From Plicaturopsis crispa FD-325 SS-3 (taxonomy: Eukaryota > Basidiomycota > Agaricomycetes > Amylocorticiales > Amylocorticiaceae), in the NCBI GenBank assembly GCA_000827205.1, contig KN832559.1, positions 1,092,692 to 1,156,691 of the forward strand: DNA of 64,000 nt. The letters are read 5' to 3'. The notes beneath the pieces are model-generated. The model was not told the DNA's origin, ran no database searches, and was given only the letters and a program-made list of their open reading frames with translations. The position numbers and the translations under genes are program-made. Below are positions 56,331 through 64,000 of the stretch, in pieces. Within the stretch, counting starts at the first letter, position 1. The number at the start of each line of letters is the position of its first letter.

Positions 56331-58692
56331 CCCTGGGGGTGCGCGTCAGCATGCGGGAAGCTAGCAGGCACCGATGGATGAAGGCTCGGGGAGTTTCCTT
56401 CTCGTGCCCGTGTTGCCGGAAGGCCTGCTCAGCGGACTTCTTGTTCGCGGCTTGCAGCCATCTATCGCCCAGTAGGTAATCCTTCAAGATTACGTTCAGC
56501 CACGCAAGGTAATGCGTGCGCATGTATGCCGTGGTAGTCTCGTCGAGGCTCATGTACCATTTTTCTGCATCCCCGGTCAGAGTCGACCACAGCCACTGAC
56601 CCAAATCAGTCGGCATAGATCCACCCAGTGCGGCAAGGTTTTGCACCCGGGAGAAGTATTCGATAGCGGTGTCCCAGTTTCCGTCCCACTTCGGCAGTTC
56701 ACTGTTCTTGAATTGACCTTTTACGCTGGGCTCCGGTTTAGGACCTCTAGAACCGGAATTGCCTTCGTTACGGTACGCTCCCGGTGGGCCCTCTCCATAT
56801 GGAGGCTCTGACGGCGGGCCTCCACCGTATCCATGTCCTCGAGGACCCCGCGGCGAGTTTTGATGCGAGTGTGAGCGTCGATTGGCTGGATTAACATCTC
56901 GATCACTACCTCCTCCTCCTCCGCCTCCACCGCCACCTCCGTCGCCATCTCCGTCGCCCCCGCCTCCTCCTCCCCCACCGCCAAACCCTCGGAGGTCTGC
57001 CGACGAGTGGTGAGAAGTTGGCGGAGCAGAAGGTGCAGGAGGTGGATCGGCTCTCGAGCGGTTGTCGTTTCGCGGGGAGGCTTCGTTTGAGCGTATAGGC
57101 CGTGGAGTGCCCTTGGTATCTCGTTCCAGACGGGCAATCCTGTCCTCTAATAGCCTTTGCTCCTGTCGTCTAGCGTCCTCCGCATCTATGGATCGGCGTT
57201 GTAGATCCGCTAGAGAGTTCCCGGGAATGCCTAAGTGATGTAAAACATTTGGCGTCGGAGGATTCGGTAAAGGTTTCGGAGGGGGTAGTCCTGAAGTCCA
57301 GTCCTGTGGTTGCTTGTACTGTATAGCGGCGGCCATTGAGATTGACCCGTAGTCAACGGGAGCGAGATCGGCTGTGTGGTACGGAGTGTTGCTCGCAGCT
57401 CCTTGGGCGTATGGTATATGTGTGCGAGGGGAGACGTTGCCGGAAAAAGGGATGGCAGGATGGTGTTCCGATAGCGGTGGAGAAGCTTCCGCTAACGGTC
57501 GTAAATGAGGAGGATCCTCACGCCGAAACTGACCCGTTGTCGACTTAGTGTTTTGCATGGGACGAGGTCCTTTCCCTCTGTCAATCGACGGCCGATTCCT
57601 ACTTCCCTCTCGAGTATCTCCTTCGAGAACGGGAGTCCGCACCCTTTCCGTTACTACCCTCTGGTCTTCTTCGTTATGCGAATACAGCTTCCCTATATCC
57701 GCTTGCGTACGCGGAGGGTAAGCTTCCCTCAGTTCTTGACCCGCCAGAAACACTTCCGCCAGGCTTTTCTTCTGTTCGAGCCATTCTGCTTGTGACTTAG
57801 GTATCTGGGACCGGTGGTGCGGGATATGCGAGAAGAGGTACGCTAGTTTTGATTCCGCGGTACCTTCCTCCCTCAAAGGGTCGTACAATGAAGGCGCTGT
57901 CAATACTGGCGATGTAGGGGGCTCGCCAGCCTTATATTCCTCAACGTACTTGTCGACCGTTTTCTGCGCTACTTCCAGTCTTCTCCGCAGAGCTGCCCAT
58001 GAAGCGACCAACCCTTCTATTGTCTCCACGCCCGCTAACGTTCCTAGCAGGAAGTCATCTGGGTCTATCTTGAGGTACGAGGATCTTCCTGGTACCAAGT
58101 TCGCAGCTTGCATGACTATTCTCTGTAGATCCTGGACTAGGTGATTGACGGAAAAGTAGGCTGAATCGCTCAACGCGAATCGCGGTGCGTATGGTCGATC
58201 GATGATGTCCGCCCGTGCCAGGGATCGCTTCGTGGAAGTGAGTAGCTGAACTGATTGATATATGGAAGGTTCGTCGTCCTTTTCCAGGTGGTAGTCAGCC
58301 AGGACTGCGTCCATTTCTTGGTTCGATTCGAATCGGATGCGGCGTAACTTCGTGATCGCTGCCGCTATCTCTTCGGAAGTATGGCTTGCACCTCTCAGCG
58401 GGTCTTGTGAAGCTCTCGTAGGAGAGAAGTGCTCTGGTATAGCAGTTGCAGGGTCTAGTGATAACGATACTCCCGCTGCGCTTCCCCTCGAGCTCAGTAG
58501 TCCTCCGAACAGGTTCTTCTTTAGCTCGAGTGAATTAATCTCTTTGGATTCCCGAGAAAAGAGCTCGTCTCGCTTCCCTGAACGTACACGTCGGGGAAGA
58601 GGGGGAGGTTCTTGTCGCGGAGGATCGGAATCCGACGTGGGAGGAGTTTTCACCTTAATAGGAGACGTAGTGAGCAAGGGGGCGAGATTCAC
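56331..58692 (-). pseudogene. Gypsy 2 Gag (frameshifted at its end)
   Basis: Gag-like frame from 58692: a basic/Pro-rich N-terminus, helical segments, a low-complexity Gly/Asp tract (near 56890-56990), and the conserved capsid block LPKWDGNWDTAIEYFSRVQN, then LAALGG and WLWSTLTGDAEKWYMSLDE. Near 56325-56345 (the cccaccctggggg area) the frame is shifted relative to the downstream frame MVMMNAPVAWRSLLVIENVK. Comparison with element 1 (LPPGGEDEVRLVLLAVPVIW) shows the two frames belong to one protein. Confidence 0.82.
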
Positions 58693-58762
58693 GACCGTAC
58701 GGGAGGGAGAAAAGGAGTCGTATTCGCGATTAGGACTGATGTGGCCGGCCAGGATGACGGTG

Positions 58763-58779
58763 GGTTCCCAGTTAGTCCA
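58763..58779 (-). other. Primer-binding-site-like sequence of Gypsy 2
   Basis: ggttcccagttagtcca, shared with Gypsy 1 and placed four bases from the LTR edge, as a primer site should be. Confidence 0.5.
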
Positions 58780-58783
58780 CCTT

Positions 58784-59399
58784 TGTGACGGACTCGCGTA
58801 GGCAAGTAGTCACAAATACTTATTTAGCTGGGGTACTTCCACAGTCGATGTTCTGGCGAGCCGGTACGCGAGTCCAAGTCACGAAGGTGTTCGTGTAGAG
58901 GCGAGTCTCACTCGCCGGTCCAGCTCGCGTCCAAGGGATATACCACAAGGAGGCCGAGCGGACGCTTGGACAGCTGGTACTAGCCCGAAAGGTCCTAGCG
59001 ATGAGACGCCTGAGCCCTCGACGCGACTGTCGAGGGGGGGGGGCGAACCGGAGAATACGGAGTTGGCGCCGCCACGTAGCGAGCCGACGCGGGTAGTCCC
59101 CTGTTCAGTCGTCGAAGAGTCGACGAGAATGAAATAGAACTAGAAACCTACTCTCGGCCCTCTCACGCGCGCTTCTCTATCTGAGACAGCGGGGGTGGAA
59201 GGACGGCGTAAAGTGGGTGGTAAAAGTAGAAAGATGATATTCGAGTCAAGAAATTTTTACAAGTACATAAGAGCCGGATCGGCTTTCCGGAACACGACGG
59301 AAACCGCGGCGCGGCTAGGAAATACCCGTCCCCGGCCCGCCGCTCGCGGGCGCAAGTCCGTGAACCAACGACTAAGTCCGAGGCTGCAACGCCGTTACA
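58784..59399 (-). repeat. 5' LTR of Gypsy 2 (616 bp)
   Basis: The plus strand starts TGTGACGG and ends CCGTTACA, near-perfect inverted ends. The sequence is otherwise unlike the LTR of Gypsy 1, so the two are separate families. A run of nine or more G near 59034 and GC-rich palindromes lie inside. The following 5 bp gcgtt would be the surviving target duplication copy. Confidence 0.75.
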
Positions 59400-59913
59400 G
59401 CGTTGTGTGTCCAAGCATACTCACACGTTCGCCGCTGTGTCCAAGCATTACTTGGCTCGTGCTGCGCTAACAACAGCGCACTTCGGAGGGCGTTGCGAGC
59501 ACAGGCGTCAAAGTTAAGTTTGTCACTCGTTTACCCAAGTACATATCGTCTAACAGTAAACACACTTAGTTGCCCCCGTTATCATGGCATGAGCTACGGA
59601 TAGAATACTGTCTCTTCTGTATTTAGTGTAGAACAATACCATGTGTTTTTTCATTCATCTCCTAGTCCTTGAGCACCCGTACCACTGTACCTATCTTGAA
59701 GTATCTGTTTGTATAGTAATGCCCATAGGCATTAAACTGCATCAAATGGCTATTAGCTTGGCTCTAACTAGATGATAATAACCCGAAATTCATAGCAAAG
59801 TCTACTAACGCTCTTAATGTGATGCTAAATGAGAGGGGGGGGGTAGCTAAAACCTCTAATTTTTTTACTGCAAATTATTGCTAATTAGCTTTAATTTTCG
59901 ATAATTAGGGTAT
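59400..59913. other. Intergenic DNA between Gypsy 2 and the hAT element
   Basis: About 510 bp, turning AT-rich toward 59850. No coding signal was recognised. Confidence 0.5.
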
Positions 59914-62900
59914 ATTCACCAGTGTTGGCATTGACCAAGTATTACCCTGGTCATACCGGGGATGACCGTGGATGGCCGTGGTCACGGAAATTCGACCGCG
60001 GTCAAGGTACGTCCGGCAAACTCGGTTAAGTAGCCGGGCTCTGACCATCGACAACTCGGACTTGACTCGGGCGCAGGCAAAACTGTTCGCAAACCAGTAG
60101 ATACAACGATAAGTATAGGATAAAATATTTGCTACAAGGAAATCATGGAGGTCGTAAGTCGTAAACAAGGGCTAGTATCAGTAAGTAGTAGGTATTGTAG
60201 TGAAGACTAAGATTAAAAAATTACTATGTGGCAGTCGGATTCTCGCTCGCCAAGTCATTGAGACCTTCCTCGTAGACAGCATCCTGAAACTCGACCTCGT
60301 GGTCAAGTCCCTGCTTGCTCGCAAACCAGAAGTCTGTTAAAATAGACATAGAAATACGTGAGGATGCTTCAGAGCCAGTGGGGTAGATGAAAAGGTTTGC
60401 AAGTAGAAGTGGGTCCTCGTCGGAAGGGAGATCCTCCGATTCCTCGGTGTCATGGGCTTGTTGCTCGGTCTCTTGGATAAGATCTCGTGCAACCGCTGTG
60501 AAATCGACAGCGGGAACTTGAGGAACTGGCGAGTCCAGCTGACCGTCTGATGGTGGTGTGCTGGAGGAACCGCTAGCCTCGGGGCCGGAGGCAGGAGTCG
60601 ACAGCGGCGCGGCTGCAATGGGCTCGAAACTGGAGTTGTCGTCGTCGTTGTCGAAATTGTCAGGGTCACCACGGTCAGCGGCACCGAATTTGCGCTTGTG
60701 CCTGGGCGGCAGTCCGAAGCGCGCCGCAGTGTCAACCCGAATCATGACCATCTTTCGCACTTTGGTGGGATGCAACCGGTTGCGTCGACTTGTCAAGACA
60801 ACACCGAATTGGCTGAAAGTGCGTTCGGTCGCAGCCGAATTGGGTACAATGCTCAGGATTCGCATGGCTAGCCGCGCTAAGCCACCTTCGCCGTTGAGAG
60901 GGGGTGGAGGGGGACTATTGTCTGAGTCGGGCTCGTCAACTTGAAGGTAAGTGGGCTCTTCAGTGACGGGCTCGTATTCGCGCCAGAGGTCGATGAGGTT
61001 AACTGGTTTATTCTGCAGGAGAGGATTAGTATACGAGCTGCCAATATGAAGCCGCTACGCACCTGTGATTTCGCCAGTCGCTTGCGATCCGCCAGGTCCA
61101 TGGCAGCGTCGCTCCATGTCCCGATCCTCTTGATATACTCCTGGAACTCTCTTCGCAGCTCCGTGTCAGGCTCGATATCGTAAAATCGCTTAAAAGCGGC
61201 GCGGACGAGTGGCCAGAGCTGACCGAAAGTGCTGTAGGGGTTGCAGAAGCACGAGGTGCGGACATACAGATTGAAGACAACAGCAAGAATGAAGATGGGC
61301 CGATCAGCCTTAGCCCAGCGTTTCTCGAGGCTCGCTCGAACTGCGGCACAAATCGCCTGGTCCATGTCTGGACTGGAATAGATGCGAAATAAATTGGCCA
61401 AGGTGAGTAGGACAACATCGAGGCGTGCATGGTCGGTTTGTGTGGTGTTGGCAGCGACCGCAAGCGGCTCCAGGTGCTTCTCAACCCTTCGTAATGTAAG
61501 TATACTTTCGTCCATGCGGAAAGTAACAAAACTCACATTTCCAGTCTAGGCCAAAAGCTCTCGCTTGCGAGCATTTTGACCACCTTGTTTGCAGCATCCT
61601 TCGCTTCTCGTGTTTTGCCCCCGCACAGAAGCAGCTCCTCCTTGAAGTCGATGAGCAGCTGTCGGAATGGCTTCTGAAGCTCCAGCATACGCCGCACGCA
61701 TAGATAATGTGATGTCCATCGCGTGAGAACTGGTAGGATTAGGCACAGCATGCATTTCAGCTTCTGAAATGTAACCTCCTTCAGGAAGCCCAACGCGCGA
61801 CTATGGTTGTTGAACCACTTCACGACTTCGAGGACCTCGTTCACGACCTCGATGAAGATGCCCTTCGCCTTGAAGATATCGCCGACAACAAGATCAACCT
61901 TGAAATGGTGAGCTGACGGACTATTCTGTTGACGCATGATTGCATACTTACCTGGTGACACCAGCAATCAACCACCACCAGAAACGGATACTTGCGCACA
62001 AGCAAACGGCGCATCTTCGCGGATTCCCCGCTCGCATCCGTGCACCAGGCAACAACAATCAGATGCAGCACAGTCCAGCAGTACGTTAACTCCTTCAGGA
62101 CGATGTCGAGCAGCGTTTCCGCGGTCTTTGGGAGTGTTGTAACGTTGACGGTGTTAAGGAGGTATGGCTTCCATGCACAATCGGTGAGTTTCAGTACTGG
62201 CAAGTGATGTATGCGATGACTTACCTTGTATTCAACATTCATCATTGAAGCAATCAACGATGTCTTCGTGTTGCTTTTCCACCCGTCACACTGGCCGGTC
62301 GCAACCTTGCCTCGTACCGCTGGCTTCATCCCCTCGAGAACCTTATGAGCTTCCTCATCCAGAATGCACCCCGACAACTCTCGCCTCCCCGGCATATGGG
62401 CCTCGGGAATCCATTTCTTAAAGAATGCTCGCCAAAATGGATGCTCGGAGGCCCACCATGCGATGTTACACATAAGCATGAGGCGGCACATGCCTGCTGC
62501 AAATTCCGCTTGCATAGCAGCTGTCCAGGGTGGCCTTGATGGAGCCGCCTCCACGGTCTCGGGCTCGGGCTCGTATACTACGCGCTGGCGCTTCGAAGGC
62601 CTATCTTGCAATGCGGCATCTGATGTCGAGGCAAAGGATGATGAAGTTGACGCGGTTCTAGAGTGATCACCGAGCGCCATCGGCTGAGTGCGAGAGGGTC
62701 CAGGGGTTGAAGCCGACGACATAGTCTGTAATGCAGCTTGCCGGTCTCGTACATCTTCCTTTTTCTTGTTGACACGTCTGATCTCTTGAGCTAGGACTTC
62801 CTGCGTGGCTGTCGCTTTCGCATGTCCCGGGGCATTCGGGCATTTGTCTGCAAGATATTTCCAAAGCCTGTCCGACTTCCCGCTCTTGGGTTTGACTGAT

Positions 62901-63426
62901 TCGAACACTGGTTTACGGTAAGTTCTTCAATCCCTTCTCGTTCGGAACGATCACTCACGCTCGTTTCGTATCTGATCCTCAGTCCGCGCCCAGCCAACTA
63001 GCGTGCCCGTGCTCTCGGCGTTAAGCTCGTTCGATCGAATGCGCCTGACCCGTTCGTCGATACAGTATTTGCACCATGTTTTGTAGTGAGTATCTTTTCC
63101 CGAGAATTTCTCTTGACTCTTATAAAAATGGTCCCATACATTGGGTGGACCGGGCATGGTGGGGGTTTGAGCAAGAGTGTTGCACGTCCCAACGACGAGG
63201 CAGCACTATACATATAGCAATATATTGATTTATTTCGAAATTCAAGACAGCAACGGCGGTCAGTACCACTGTTGCAAAGTATGCACGTTCCAAGCAGATC
63301 GGGACGACTCCCGGTAATTACGTACCTGTTCTGTAGACCGTGGTCAACTTTATTTACCGTGGTACGACCGTGGTAAGACCTGCTTACCCGGTAAATGGTC
63401 AAGGGGTCAAGATTTTGTTGTGAATG
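59914..63426 (-). mobile_element. hAT-family DNA transposon
   Basis: The left edge reads ATTCACCAGTGTTGG followed by CATTGACC. The right edge, reverse-complemented, reads ATTCACAACAAAATC followed by TTGACC: an imperfect inverted repeat around the transposase gene. Both subterminal regions contain repeated GACCGTGGTCA / ACCGTGGTA words in opposite orientation, a usual hAT feature. I could not identify a clean 8-bp target duplication, so the exact borders are uncertain by some tens of bases. Confidence 0.6.
60224..63157 (-). CDS. hAT transposase, apparently intact, 5 exons, 909 aa
   Basis: Cut-and-paste transposase of the hAT superfamily. Exons read on the minus strand: 63157-62959, 62907-61952, 61898-61537, 61486-61063 and 61012-60224. 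They sum to 2730 nt, exactly 910 codons with the stop, with GT-AG introns throughout. The N-terminus has a BED-finger-like part (NVWDHFYKSQEKFSGK, CKYC). The central RNase H-like region includes ATGQCDGWKSNTKTSLIASM, AWCTDASGESAKMRRLLVRK, PFLVVVDCWCHQVDLVVGDI and LILPVLTRWTSHYLCVRRML. The C-terminal dimerisation domain reads ARLAMRILSIVPNSAATERT followed by FSQFGVVLTSRRNRLHPTKV. A disordered acidic tail ends at 60224. No frameshift or stop was seen, so it may be a recent or still active copy, or a domesticated gene. Confidence 0.85.
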
Positions 63427-64000
63427 GACATTTACCATAGTATGCGTTCTCGTTCCTTTCCTATTTCCTTATTTGGACTTAGCCCCTAAGTGAACTTCCT
63501 TCGGACGTTTATTCGGATCTCGGAACTTCATGGACTTTTCGACGTGTCGCGTCTCTTTTCTTTTCCTCAGTCGTTCACTTATATTCACGACGACTGAGGT
63601 ATGTTCCATTGCTATTACACTAAAGCTACTTAATACTTACTGTACCTACACTGACTCACAAAAGTAGGGTTACCCCCCCTTACCCCCTCTTTCTGCTGCA
63701 ACCTGAGGAACAAAAATTGAGTTTATTGCATGCAATTAGAGCCCTTGGAGACTGTATCTTAGATCATATCACAGTGGGGTAAAATGTGGCTCTGGTGATT
63801 TAATTTTGATTTATTTGTATTTTCTCTGGTCAGTTAGCGCTGGAACATTTGGAATATAAATTCTCCTGTGAGTCAAAGCCTTGGCAGAGTTATACAAAGT
63901 GCATCTCTGTAGGGAGTGTAGGGTCTCTATATTTCATACAAACACTTGGTTTCTCCATGCTCTTGCAAGGATGTGCATTTATGCGGCATCGGCAGAAAAT
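63427..64000. other. Right-edge intergenic DNA
   Basis: AT-rich toward the end; no gene recognised. A single agcccctaag at 63481 echoes the subterminal repeat of elements A/B but is isolated. Confidence 0.45.

Larger units (their letters stand above)
51292..59399 (-). mobile_element. Ty3/Gypsy retrotransposon 2, interrupted by Gypsy 1
   Basis: Older minus-strand element. The 5' LTR is 58784-59399, with primer-site region 58763-58779, gag 58692-about 56330 and pol down to 51292, where integrase is cut by the LTR of Gypsy 1. The integrase end and 3' LTR are not found to the left and appear lost through rearrangement. Confidence 0.85.

Noticed and set aside
63470-63500. agcccctaag resembling the A/B subterminal repeat, next to the hAT element
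   Set aside because: A single isolated copy with no neighbouring CTCGGGC motif or terminal repeat.
59912-63588. atattcac at 59912-59919 and 63581-63588 as the hAT target duplication
   Set aside because: The sequence inside the right copy does not match the left terminal repeat beyond AGTG, and a better inverted repeat ends near 63426; probably chance.

Overview
The window looks like nuclear DNA of an agaricomycete (mushroom-forming) basidiomycete. The genes are split by many short introns of about 50-60 nt. The single-copy proteins have fungal domain architectures: a Bub1 checkpoint kinase, a DH-PH-CNH RhoGEF, a Pbp1/ataxin-2 protein and an Sqt1/AAMP WD40 protein. The right half is packed with transposon types common in these fungi: KDZ, Ty3/Gypsy and hAT. 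All calls come from reading the sequence; no database search was run.

Gene-rich left half (about 1.1-32.7 kb): SART1/Snu66 splicing factor (-), MDR-family NADP-dependent oxidoreductase (+), aquaporin (-), a gene-poor stretch at 8.6-12.5 kb, Pbp1/ataxin-2 (+), Bub1 (-), an uncharacterised low-complexity protein (-), Rom2-like RhoGEF (+), a secreted beta-propeller lactonase-like protein (-), Sqt1/AAMP (-) and a RecQ-like helicase (+). Several neighbours are divergent pairs (SART1/oxidoreductase, orphan/RhoGEF, AAMP/helicase) or convergent pairs (oxidoreductase/aquaporin, Pbp1/Bub1). They share no obvious pathway.

Transposon-rich right half (about 32.6-63.4 kb): a KDZ-type DNA transposon end lies at 32621 and supplies the last codons and stop of the helicase. 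Its transposase C-terminus is cut in two by a 4011-bp element (element A, 33392-37402). A has terminal inverted repeats and an exact 8-bp target duplication, and removing A with one duplication rejoins the KDZ reading frame. After an assembly gap (37863-38046) comes a near-identical A right end. Then follows a roughly 127-bp satellite whose units each hold two hairpins, interrupted by a second 4001-bp element (B, 38806-42806) of the same family. A and B have no credible ORF, but they share terminal repeats with the KDZ end and conserve base-paired structures. One outer stem shows a compensatory G-C to A-T change.

From 43.8 to 59.4 kb lie an inverted Gypsy fragment and two Gypsy elements on the minus strand. 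The younger (LTR 50690-51291) is inserted into the integrase of the older (LTR 58784-59399). Finally, an apparently intact five-exon hAT transposase of 909 aa lies at 60224-63157.

The most novel item is the A/B family: large non-coding TIR elements, probably moved by the KDZ transposase, carrying conserved structured sequence.
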